A stretch of DNA of 64,000 nt from Lachnospiraceae bacterium (GTDB taxonomy: Bacteria > Bacillota > Clostridia > Lachnospirales > Lachnospiraceae). Numbering within the stretch: the stretch's first letter is position 1; each line of letters opens with the position of its first letter. The stretch lies in contig JAGAMF010000008.1 of assembly GCA_017624855.1 (NCBI GenBank), forward strand, positions 100,637 to 164,636. Reading direction: 5' to 3'. Under the pieces are notes generated by a model, which saw only the letters and a program-made list of their open reading frames with translations, was not told where the DNA came from and searched no databases. Both the position numbers and the translations under genes were made by a program. This document shows, one piece after another, positions 16,790 to 23,709 of this stretch.

Positions 16790-18202
16790 CTATTGAATTT
16801 CAATTTTACTATGCATTGATTTCCTTTTTGCCAAATGCACCACCCTACATACTCCTGATAATATCAATATCGTTGCATTAGCATAAATTACTATACACAA
16901 ATCTTTAACAAACAGCCATAGAACACTAACTGGTGTATTTACCATAAATGGAATACACAACAATATGATTGGTACCAAAATATAAACCATTAAATCCAAC
17001 ACAGTTGCTTTTAAGATTCTTTCTTTATTCTTGCAGCGAAATGTCCTCAATATACCATAGACACTAAAAGTACATAATAAAACACATATGATATCAATTA
17101 AACCATGTAAAATGAGATACAAATTCGGTAAATTATTTCTAGCCTCACCAATAAGCGGATTTACAATATTTCCGATAACATTATTGGTTACCAAATAATC
17201 ATTCATGTTTACAAGAACAACTACAGCTATTCCTTCTTCAGGAAGAATAAACATATTTGAAGTATAGTTCTCTACTAATCCTGCATGCCACAGAATCGGT
17301 TGACTATACATTTCTTCGGAATACATCCATCCCATTCCATAATAATAGGATCCATTATTAACAGGAACATTATCATAAAGTACGGATTTTATACTTTCTC
17401 CATTTACTATATCTTCTCCATCATTTAAATACATTTGTAAATATTTACCCATATCCGAACAACTAGAAGAAATATATCCTGCAGGTACATTAGTCCAGGA
17501 ACCATTATGAATAGCTTCAGGATAATCAGCTTCTCCTGCAACAGGAATTCCAAAGTAGTTTCTGTATCCTTCAATCAACCCTTTTTCTTTTGCTTTTTCC
17601 AACGATGCCGCTGAATTATCCATGCCTAACGGATTAAATATATTTTCTGTTACATAATCTTCATATGACATTCCACTAACAGTTTCAATAATCAATCCAA
17701 GTAAACCATAATTTGCATTTGCATAAACGTGAGTACCATAAGAATCTGTTCTCTCTAATTTGCCAAAAGTCTGATATGTATCTATGCCACTTGTTTGATT
17801 AAGCAATTCTCTTATTGTTATTTCATTACTATCGGTTGAATTAATAAACCATTCTGAAGCATCTATATATTGAGAAATTGAATCATCCAAATCAATTCTT
17901 CCTTGCTCTTGAAGTTGCATAATTGATATTGCTGTAAAAGATTTGCTCATAGACCCAATAATAAATGGTTGTTCTATACTTGTACAATTTCCATATGTTT
18001 CTTCAAATATAACTCCATCCTTATCAACGACACATACAGCCATTCCCGGAATATGATTTTCCTCAACGTCCCTCGCAATTTGTGTGCTAATTGCTTCATA
18101 ATCTACACTTATTTCGGTTGCTAACACTATCTTCCCCCAAAACGCTAAGCATAGAATTATTGTCATTACAAAACATAATATTTTATTTATAAATTTATTC
18201 AA
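16790..18202 (-). CDS. Beta-lactamase-fold serine hydrolase with C-terminal membrane segments
   Basis: 470 residues. A signal peptide or anchor (about 1-28) is followed by a class C beta-lactamase/DD-peptidase-like domain (about 35-345). Catalytic motifs are intact: SMSK (SxxK), YANANYG (YxN) and WHAGLVENY (HxG). The remaining ~110 residues contain three to four hydrophobic helices (LILHGLIDIICVLLCTFSVYG, VYILVPIILLCIPFMV, LCIVIYANATILILSGV). This layout is typical of membrane-bound serine hydrolases that act on cell-wall or other external substrates, and true antibiotic hydrolysis is unlikely. Base composition is visibly more AT-rich than the aro genes on each side, suggesting an accessory gene. 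RBS spacing is long (14). Confidence 0.85.
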   Translation of the reverse strand: MNKFINKILCFVMTIILCLAFWGKIVLATEISVDYEAISTQIARDVEENHIPGMAVCVVDKDGVIFEETYGNCTSIEQPFIIGSMSKSFTAISIMQLQEQGRIDLDDSISQYIDASEWFINSTDSNEITIRELLNQTSGIDTYQTFGKLERTDSYGTHVYANANYGLLGLIIETVSGMSYEDYVTENIFNPLGMDNSAASLEKAKEKGLIEGYRNYFGIPVAGEADYPEAIHNGSWTNVPAGYISSSCSDMGKYLQMYLNDGEDIVNGESIKSVLYDNVPVNNGSYYYGMGWMYSEEMYSQPILWHAGLVENYTSNMFILPEEGIAVVVLVNMNDYLVTNNVIGNIVNPLIGEARNNLPNLYLILHGLIDIICVLLCTFSVYGILRTFRCKNKERILKATVLDLMVYILVPIILLCIPFMVNTPVSVLWLFVKDLCIVIYANATILILSGVCRVVHLAKRKSMHSKIEIQ

Positions 18203-18289
18203 ACTAACAAATCTCCTTTACGAACCATAAAACGGTAATTGTATCTCACTATAAACTTCAAATTTGTCTTTGTTTACAAAACTTAAATA

Positions 18290-18664
18290 CTATTCCGGCT
18301 TCTGCAACTCAAAAATGCCATTATCTATCAACTTGACATTTCCTCTAAAATACGCCATTATCGCATATTCAATTCTTTCTAAGTAATCAACATAATTCCC
18401 CGGAAAAGTCTCTAAAGTCAAATCATCATTCGGATCAAAGGGAAAAACAATATACTTTAATAGTCTTTGATAATTTTGCGTGATTTGTTCTGCTATTTCC
18501 ATTGACCGTTCTTCACCACATAAAGTCAATACAGTTATGCTTTCATAAAACTCCCAAAATGCTTTCTCAAAAAAGTAATTCTTTTCATGAAGAAAAAACA
18601 TAAAACTGTTATTTTCTATTTTGTAATTATCAAGTATGATTCGCTTCGCAATTTCAACTTTCAT
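18290..18664 (-). CDS. Hypothetical protein, orphan
   Basis: 124 residues, no signal peptide or membrane helix, rich in Phe, Tyr, Ile and Asn, with an acidic middle (PFDPNDDLTLETFPGNYVDYLERIEYAIMAYF). I do not recognise a family. The small, acidic, aromatic-rich form resembles contact-dependent immunity proteins, but no partner toxin is adjacent. RBS is weak (AAGTGGG, about ten bases before the ATG). AT-rich like the upstream hydrolase gene. Confidence 0.5.
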   Translation of the reverse strand: MKVEIAKRIILDNYKIENNSFMFFLHEKNYFFEKAFWEFYESITVLTLCGEERSMEIAEQITQNYQRLLKYIVFPFDPNDDLTLETFPGNYVDYLERIEYAIMAYFRGNVKLIDNGIFELQKPE

Positions 18665-18759
18665 ATATTATAATCCCACTTCTTTTCAAAAAAATTATAA
18701 TTCACGCATTACACCATTTCTTATAAGATATATTATTAAAATTTACACATATATTTCAC

Positions 18760-18788
18760 TTGATTATCGAACATATGTTTGGTATAAT
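18760..18788 (+). promoter_or_regulatory. Promoter of the type I toxin mRNA
   Basis: TTGATT at 18760-18765, 17 bp, TATAAT at 18783-18788: a near-consensus sigma-A promoter. The predicted start is near 18795, about 98 nt before the toxin ATG, leaving a long structured leader. Confidence 0.8.
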
Positions 18789-18796
18789 ATATTTAG

Positions 18797-18880
18797 GTGC
18801 TACCATAACGGTAGGCGGTTAGTCTTCCACGGGGGACTGTGACCTCCGATTACATAGAAATCTGCTTGCAGAAATCTTAT
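18797..18880 (+). promoter_or_regulatory. Structured 5' leader of the toxin mRNA
   Basis: Three hairpins follow one another: CTACC/GGTAG (18800-18814), AGTCTTC/GGGGACT (about 18821-18838, with G-T pairs), and TCTGC/GCAGA (about 18860-18872) just ahead of the AAAAGGAG ribosome site. GGCGGTTA at 18814-18821 is the exact complement of TAACCGCC at 18995-19002 (which includes the stop codon), so a 5'-3' closure is possible. Such long-range pairing keeps type I toxin mRNAs translationally silent until processed. Confidence 0.6.
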
Positions 18881-18892
18881 AAAAGGAGAACT

Positions 18893-18997
18893 ATGCTTAT
18901 GCTCACCATCGAAAGCTTGATTGCAGTTATCGGCTTATGCTTAACTTGTTTCAGTCTTGGCTATTCGCTTGGTCGTAATAGCAAGACACAAAAATAA
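18893..18997 (+). CDS. 34-residue single-helix membrane peptide, probable type I toxin
   Basis: A tiny gene missed by length cut-offs. ATG at 18893 (or 18899, giving 32 residues) is preceded by AAAAGGAG. The peptide starts MLMLTIESLIAVIGLCLTCF, continues SLGYSLGR, and ends in the basic tail NSKTQK: one hydrophobic helix followed by a charged C terminus, as in TxpA/BsrG/Fst-type toxins. It has its own promoter, long leader and terminator, and a convergent antisense RNA overlaps its 3' end. Together these strongly suggest a type I toxin-antitoxin pair whose toxin inserts into the cytoplasmic membrane. It could instead be a small regulatory membrane protein. Confidence 0.72.
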   Translation: MLMLTIESLIAVIGLCLTCFSLGYSLGRNSKTQK

Positions 18998-19081
18998 CCG
19001 CCCTGTCCTGAGAAAACTTGGCGGTTATTTTTATAATCACTAAACTAATCAGGCTAACCGTCTATCGGTAGCACTTCTACT
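18989..19081 (-). ncRNA. Predicted antisense RNA antitoxin
   Basis: A consensus minus-strand promoter (19088-19116) should start an RNA near 19081. It would run about 90 nt through the AACCGCC/GGCGGTT hairpin and end at the T-run near 18989, inside the last codons of the toxin gene. That gives about 40 nt of perfect antisense overlap with the toxin 3' end, the arrangement of TxpA/RatA and BsrG/SR4. Its 5' end (GTGCTACC.ATA..CGGTTAG) is a near copy of the toxin mRNA 5' end, so the locus is bracketed by inverted repeats at 18797-18822 and 19054-19074. No open reading frame is needed for its role. Confidence 0.65.
18996..19032. terminator. Bidirectional terminator shared by toxin mRNA and antisense RNA
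   Basis: AACCGCC at 18996-19002 pairs with GGCGGTT at 19020-19026; T-runs follow on both strands (ATTTTTAT on plus, ATTTTTGTG on minus). The left arm overlaps the toxin stop codon. Confidence 0.85.
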
Positions 19082-19087
19082 GTTATT

Positions 19088-19116
19088 ATCATACCACTAA
19101 GTTCACTCTATGTCAA
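19088..19116 (-). promoter_or_regulatory. Promoter of the antisense RNA
   Basis: On the minus strand TTGACA (19111-19116), 17 bp, TATGAT (19088-19093). It is the better of the two promoters at this locus, as expected for an antitoxin made in excess. It lies 8 bp past the aroA stop codon, so it cannot serve aroA. Confidence 0.8.
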
Positions 19117-19123
19117 TGATGCG

Positions 19124-20395
19124 CTACTCCCCAAGCACCCTTTTATAATCCTCAAAGAATCCCGGATAAGACTTATTTACCGCTTCCGCTCCATGAATTG
19201 TCACAGGTGCCGTCGCTCTTACTGCCGCTACTGCAGCTGACATTGCAATGCGGTGATCTCCTGCACTGTCTATTTCACCACCGGTATATTCCTTCACTCC
19301 GTCAATGTATAAGTTCACCTTACCATCTTCTACGGCCCTTAAATCCGCGCCAAGTGCCTGCAGCAAAGCCTTGGTGGTTTCAATACGATCGCTTTCTTTA
19401 ATGCGAAGTCGCCCTGCATTTTCAAATACGGTAGTACCTTCTGCCAATGCCGCAACTACGCACATCACCGGAACCAAATCGGGGATTTCCGATACTTCTG
19501 CACGAATCGCTTTTAATTCTTTCTTTTTTACGGTGACCGAAGTCTCTTCTATTGTAACTTCTGCACCGAATTTCTTCAATATATTTAAAATTTCCTTATC
19601 GCCCTGAGGGGATGTGGCATCAATCTCCGTTACGGTTATCTCTCCCGCAATAGCGCCCATACACAAGAAAAACGCCGCATTTGACCAGTCTCCCTGAGCC
19701 TGCATTTTATCCGGCGCAATGTACTTCTGATTTCCGGGAATATGATAGCCGTTTTCAGTAGGCTCCACCCGAATGCCAAACATATTTAACACATCCAAAG
19801 TAATATCGATATATGCCTTGGATTCCAGTTCTGTAGTTAACATAATATCACTATTGCCTTTTAACATAGGCAATGCATACATCAACCCCGTAATATACTG
19901 GGATGATATATTTCCGGGCAATTTGTAAGTCCCCGGTCTTAATTCTCCGCTTACTTCCAATGGGATAAAATCGCTTGAAATCACAGCGCCGTTTGCTCGC
20001 ATGCACTCACACACCGGACCAAAGGGACGCTGCGGCAACTTACCGTGTCCTTCCATGGTGAATTGTTTACATAAAACTGACGCCACCGGCAAAAGAAATC
20101 TTGCTGTCGAACCACTTTCATTAGGATTTAAGTGAGCCGCTTCACATTTTTCACCTGATAAAACTCCGGCAATGGGGTTTACATAAATTATTTTATCTTT
20201 TACTTTTATATCGGCTCCCATGGCGTTCAAACAATCAATGGTGGCTTTCATATCTTCCGACAAAATATTGGTTCTGACGGTAGATGCTTTATCCGACAAC
20301 GCCGCCGCTATGAGCAATCTGTGCACATAAGATTTGGACGATATGGCCTCGATCTCATTTATACATTTTTTTGCAGGTGTTAATGTAATATCCAT
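19124..20395 (-). CDS. aroA: EPSP synthase (3-phosphoshikimate 1-carboxyvinyltransferase)
   Basis: Sixth step of the shikimate pathway: transfer of enolpyruvyl from PEP to shikimate 3-phosphate. 423 residues with the two-domain fold. Visible motifs: SKSYVHRLLIAAAL (S3P binding Lys and Arg), LNPNESGSTARFLLPV, GKLPQRPFGPVCE, GNISSQYITGLMYALP, and the C-terminal IKESDRIETTKALLQALG and DHRIAMSAAVAA. The first PEP-site loop has NESGSTARF instead of the class I NAGTAMR, so it is nearer class II enzymes. GGAAGG lies seven bases upstream. It is the last gene of the aroF-tyrA-aroB-aroA run. Confidence 0.95.
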   Translation of the reverse strand: MDITLTPAKKCINEIEAISSKSYVHRLLIAAALSDKASTVRTNILSEDMKATIDCLNAMGADIKVKDKIIYVNPIAGVLSGEKCEAAHLNPNESGSTARFLLPVASVLCKQFTMEGHGKLPQRPFGPVCECMRANGAVISSDFIPLEVSGELRPGTYKLPGNISSQYITGLMYALPMLKGNSDIMLTTELESKAYIDITLDVLNMFGIRVEPTENGYHIPGNQKYIAPDKMQAQGDWSNAAFFLCMGAIAGEITVTEIDATSPQGDKEILNILKKFGAEVTIEETSVTVKKKELKAIRAEVSEIPDLVPVMCVVAALAEGTTVFENAGRLRIKESDRIETTKALLQALGADLRAVEDGKVNLYIDGVKEYTGGEIDSAGDHRIAMSAAVAAVRATAPVTIHGAEAVNKSYPGFFEDYKRVLGE

Positions 20396-20407
20396 ATGGG
20401 TACCTTC

Positions 20408-21457
20408 CTAAACTCCACTGTTCACAATATACGCAATCCACTCATCCATGGTCATATCCTGAATAATGGAATTGCCGATGGTCTCCGGCAACAATACGCT
20501 AATCTTCTTACCGGCACGCTTTTTATCGGAAATCGCCTGCTCTGCCAAATCCACAAGGGTATATTCACAGGAAACAGGCAGATTATAGTTCTTCAATGTT
20601 TTAATCAAACGCTCCGACATGGTATTGTCCAAGCTGTTTGCCTTCTCATAAGCCTTGGTTACCACTACCATACCGATGGCTACCGCGCTTCCGTGAGGCA
20701 CTTCGTAATTGCTTAATTTCTCGATGGAATGACCGACTGTATGGCCGAAATTTAAGAGCTTTCTTACACCGGTGTCAAATTCATCTTCCCCTACGATATC
20801 CGCCTTAATCTGCACACATCTTTGCACCATGGCGGCAATATCGAATTCCTTCTTTTCAAACTGTTCAAAAAGTTCCAAATCACGAATCACACCATACTTT
20901 ACGGCTTCTGCCATACCGTCTGAGAACACCTCCGCCGGCAATGTTTTAAAAGTATCCGTATCGCACACTACTCGCAAAGGCTGGTGGAAAGCTCCCACCA
21001 GATTTTTACCTTGGGGCAAATCCACCGCGGTCTTACCGCCCACGGAAGAATCAATGGCTGCAAGTAAGGTTGTGGGGCACTGTACATACTCCATTCCCCG
21101 TAAAAATACCGATGCTACGAATCCGGTCAAATCACCGGTCACACCGCCACCCAAAGCTACCAAAAGGTCTGACTTGGAGATACCGTTCTCTGCACAGAAG
21201 GAAAGCACCTGCTCCGCAGTACTTAAATTCTTGGATTTCTCTCCGTTAGGAAATACGAAAGAAGACACTTCAAAGCCGCATTCTTTTAACTCATTTACAC
21301 ATTTGTCTCCATACAATGAAAATACGGTATCATCGCTGACCACCACTACTTTACAGGGCTTTTTAACCTTGGCAATTTCTTCTCCGTAATGAAGGCCTCC
21401 ACCGATGATGACTTCATATTCTTTTGTGCTTGTTGTTACTTTTACGATTTGATTCAT
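20408..21457 (-). CDS. aroB: 3-dehydroquinate synthase
   Basis: Second step of the pathway: DAHP to 3-dehydroquinate, using NAD and a divalent metal. 349 residues. Signatures: GDLTGFVASVFLRGMEYVQCPTTLLAA, DSSVGGKTAVDLPQGKNLVGAFHQP, and the metal ligands in GEDEFDTGVRKLLNFGHTVGHSIE and the following HG. It lies 15 bp after tyrA and 12 bp before aroA. Confidence 0.96.
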   Translation of the reverse strand: MNQIVKVTTSTKEYEVIIGGGLHYGEEIAKVKKPCKVVVVSDDTVFSLYGDKCVNELKECGFEVSSFVFPNGEKSKNLSTAEQVLSFCAENGISKSDLLVALGGGVTGDLTGFVASVFLRGMEYVQCPTTLLAAIDSSVGGKTAVDLPQGKNLVGAFHQPLRVVCDTDTFKTLPAEVFSDGMAEAVKYGVIRDLELFEQFEKKEFDIAAMVQRCVQIKADIVGEDEFDTGVRKLLNFGHTVGHSIEKLSNYEVPHGSAVAIGMVVVTKAYEKANSLDNTMSERLIKTLKNYNLPVSCEYTLVDLAEQAISDKKRAGKKISVLLPETIGNSIIQDMTMDEWIAYIVNSGV

Positions 21458-21472
21458 GATTTTTATCCTTTT

Positions 21473-22345
21473 TTATTTTTCAAATGTAGCCTTGTACTCT
21501 TCTTCGCGTCTGTTATCGTTTTCTTTGCAGATGCGACCCTCAGCCAGCATTTTATGTAAACTATCATAATCTTCTGCCGCCAATACATCCCGATAATCCT
21601 GAACATTTTTAATAAAAACATCCAACTCTGCCAAAAGATGTTCCCGATTCTCTGCAAACAACTCCGTCCACATATCTTCATTCAGATATGCAACTCTGGT
21701 TAAATCCTTAAAACTGCCTGCTGAAAAACCATACCTTTGCTCACAAGTGGGGCTTTTTATATAGGCACTGGATACCAGATGCGCCATCTGAGAGGTATAA
21801 GCAATTACGGCATCATGCTCAGCTGCTGTGGTAACTCTAATCTTGCCAAAGCCCAGTTTTAAAAAGAAGGCTTTGGTCTCATCAAACAATGCTTCGTCCG
21901 TATTGTGATCCTTACATAAAATCATGGTTGCATTATTGAATAAGCCAAAGAATGAGTACTGATAACCGGACTTTTCAATACCTGCCATGGGATGGCCTCC
22001 GATAAAGTGTACGCCGTTTTCCTCGCAGAAATCCGAAAGCTCTTCGCACACGCTGCCTTTAATTCCGGTACTGTCCACCAAAATGGCACCTTTTTTCATA
22101 AAAGCAATGTTTTCTTTTACATACTCGATATTTCTTCGCGCATACAAATTTAAAATCAACAAATCGCACTCTTTTAAGGTGTCCGCGTTTAATTCTCCGT
22201 GAATCACATCTTCGGCAATGGCCTGCTCTACGATGTTTTTGCTTCTGTTGCAGGCATAGATTCGGCATGTTGTCGTCTCCCTCACCGTTTTGGCCATGGA
22301 GCCTCCGATGAGGCCCAGACCAACGATTCCTACTGTTTTTATCAT
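21473..22345 (-). CDS. tyrA: Prephenate dehydrogenase
   Basis: Oxidative decarboxylation of prephenate to 4-hydroxyphenylpyruvate for tyrosine synthesis. 290 residues. N-terminal NAD-binding GIVGLGLIGGSMAKTV; catalytic region with FIGGHPMAGIEKSGYQYS; helical dimerisation domain with YTSQMAHLVSSAYIKS and GFSAGSFKDLTRVA. No fused chorismate mutase and no ACT domain, unlike many TyrA proteins. Its ATG overlaps the aroF stop by four bases (ATGA), implying translational coupling. Confidence 0.94.
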   Translation of the reverse strand: MIKTVGIVGLGLIGGSMAKTVRETTTCRIYACNRSKNIVEQAIAEDVIHGELNADTLKECDLLILNLYARRNIEYVKENIAFMKKGAILVDSTGIKGSVCEELSDFCEENGVHFIGGHPMAGIEKSGYQYSFFGLFNNATMILCKDHNTDEALFDETKAFFLKLGFGKIRVTTAAEHDAVIAYTSQMAHLVSSAYIKSPTCEQRYGFSAGSFKDLTRVAYLNEDMWTELFAENREHLLAELDVFIKNVQDYRDVLAAEDYDSLHKMLAEGRICKENDNRREEEYKATFEK

Positions 22346-23349
22346 AATTTTAAAATATCCTCTCTAATCAACTGCACGCCGCGATTAATTTCTTCAAATG
22401 CCGCAGGTGTAACAGACTGCTGACCATCGCACCACGCTTTGGCGGGGTCATTATGCACTTCAATAATTAAGCCGTCAGCACCGGCTGCCACAGATGCATA
22501 GCACATTGACTTAACATATTTAGAATAACCTGTAGAGTGTGAAGGGTCAATCACAATAGGTAAATGTGTCTTTTCTTTTAATACGGGTACAGCGGAAATA
22601 TCCAATGTATTTCTTGTTGCGGTTTCGAATGTTCTGATACCGCGTTCACACAAGATTACATCCTCGTTGCCGCCTGCCATAATATACTCTGCACTCATGA
22701 GCAATTCCTGAATGGTACTTGATAAACCTCTTTTTAAAAGGATGGGCTTTTTGATATGGCCAAGTTCTTTTAATAACTGGAAGTTCTGCATGTTTCTTGC
22801 ACCTACCTGAATCACATCCACATCTTCGAACAAATCAAGCTGGGATAAATCCATGATTTCAGTAACGATGGGAAGTCCGGTCTCTTTCTTTGCTTCCAAG
22901 AGAAGCTTAATGCCGTCACCGCCCAAGCCTTGGAATGCGTAGGGTGAAGTACGGGGCTTAAATGCACCGCCGCGAAGCATGGTTGCTCCCGCTGCCTTAA
23001 CCGCTTTGGCAATGCCGACAATCTGCTCTTCGGTTTCAACAGAACAAGGACCTGCAATCATTGCAAAATGTCCTGCACCGATTTTGGTATTTTCCACGGT
23101 AATCTCAGTATCCAAGGGATGGAACTTACGGTTTGCAGCCTTATAAGGCTCCTGAATACGCTTAACGGTATCTACGATTTCCATAGCGGACACCAAGTCG
23201 ATATCTACTTTGGAAGTATCACCTACAAGACCTAAAATCGTGGAATGAATACCCTGTGTTTTATGGATATCAAGGCCTTTTTCTTCTAACCATTTCTTTA
23301 ACTGTTCATACTGCTCCGGATTGGGATTTGATTTTAATACGATAATCAT
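22342..23349 (-). CDS. aroF: DAHP synthase (AroA-II/KDOPS-like type) with N-terminal ACT-like domain
   Basis: First step of aromatic synthesis: condensation of PEP and erythrose 4-phosphate. 335 residues from the ATG at 23349 (AGAGGA upstream); the reading to 23376 lacks an RBS. Residues 1 to about 70 form the ferredoxin/ACT-like regulatory domain (MIIVLKSNPNPEQYEQLKKW ... GIHSTILGLVGDTS) known to mediate Tyr/Phe feedback in this subfamily. The barrel shows MIAGPCSVE, LRGGAFKPRTSPYAFQGLG, QVGARNMQNF, LLKRGLSST, ERGIRTFE, PVLKEKTHLPIVIDPSHSTG and GADGLIIEVH. It heads the aroF-tyrA-aroB-aroA operon, behind an attenuator that senses Phe/Tyr. Confidence 0.96.
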   Translation of the reverse strand: MIIVLKSNPNPEQYEQLKKWLEEKGLDIHKTQGIHSTILGLVGDTSKVDIDLVSAMEIVDTVKRIQEPYKAANRKFHPLDTEITVENTKIGAGHFAMIAGPCSVETEEQIVGIAKAVKAAGATMLRGGAFKPRTSPYAFQGLGGDGIKLLLEAKKETGLPIVTEIMDLSQLDLFEDVDVIQVGARNMQNFQLLKELGHIKKPILLKRGLSSTIQELLMSAEYIMAGGNEDVILCERGIRTFETATRNTLDISAVPVLKEKTHLPIVIDPSHSTGYSKYVKSMCYASVAAGADGLIIEVHNDPAKAWCDGQQSVTPAAFEEINRGVQLIREDILKL

Positions 23350-23446
23350 GTTTTTGTCCTCTTTTCTTTTATTCAATCACTTTCTTTTAAGCCTCGCCGA
23401 TTGCGTCTTTCGGTTTAGCCTTCATTTGTCAACCGCCGTCAACAAA

Positions 23447-23480
23447 CAAAAAAACCTGTGTTTCTCCGACGAAACACAGG
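23447..23480 (-). terminator. Attenuator terminator ahead of aroF
   Basis: On the minus strand CCTGTGTTTC (23471-23480) pairs perfectly over 10 bp with GAAACACAGG (23455-23464) across a 6-nt loop, then seven or more T. It lies 97 bp before the aroF start, between the leader peptide and the gene, so it must be passed for operon expression. The segment GTTTCTCTG inside the leader gene (23520-23528) can pair with CGGAGAAAC of the terminator (23460-23468), forming an alternative antiterminator. Confidence 0.85.
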
Positions 23481-23507
23481 TCTAATCTTTCTTTTTTAAA
23501 ACCTTTG

Positions 23508-23594
23508 TTAATTGCACGACAGAGAAACCTTATTAAATTGCTTAATAAAGTAAAAGTAAAAGTATGCAAAAAAGAAATTTACAGACTTACACAT
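23508..23594 (-). CDS. Phe/Tyr-rich leader peptide controlling the aroF operon
   Basis: A 28-codon gene on the minus strand. ATG at 23594 has AAGGAG ten bases upstream; stop TAA at 23508-23510. The peptide contains the run FFFAYFYFYF (residues 7-16) and one more Phe at 20: seven Phe and three Tyr in all. It sits between a good promoter and a 10-bp terminator. When Phe-tRNA or Tyr-tRNA is scarce a ribosome would stall in the run, leaving 23520-23528 free to pair with the terminator 3' arm and let transcription continue; with ample charged tRNA it would reach the stop codon, cover that segment and allow termination. This is the textbook design of pheA/pheST leaders; in Clostridia such classical peptide attenuators are uncommon next to T-boxes. 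Confidence 0.87.
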   Translation of the reverse strand: MCKSVNFFFAYFYFYFIKQFNKVSLSCN

Positions 23595-23629
23595 TCCGTC
23601 ATGTCTCCTTAACTGTTTTATTCGAGTTC

Positions 23630-23657
23630 ATTATAGCACTCTGATTTTGGTTGTCAA
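23630..23657 (-). promoter_or_regulatory. Promoter of the aroF-tyrA-aroB-aroA operon
   Basis: TTGACA (23652-23657), 16 bp, TATAAT (23630-23635) on the minus strand, with start near 23623, about 29 nt before the leader peptide ATG. Confidence 0.85.
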
Positions 23658-23709
23658 TAGTTTTTTCTTTATTTTTTTATCACTTTAACTTGATAAAGCT
23701 TTTTATGCT

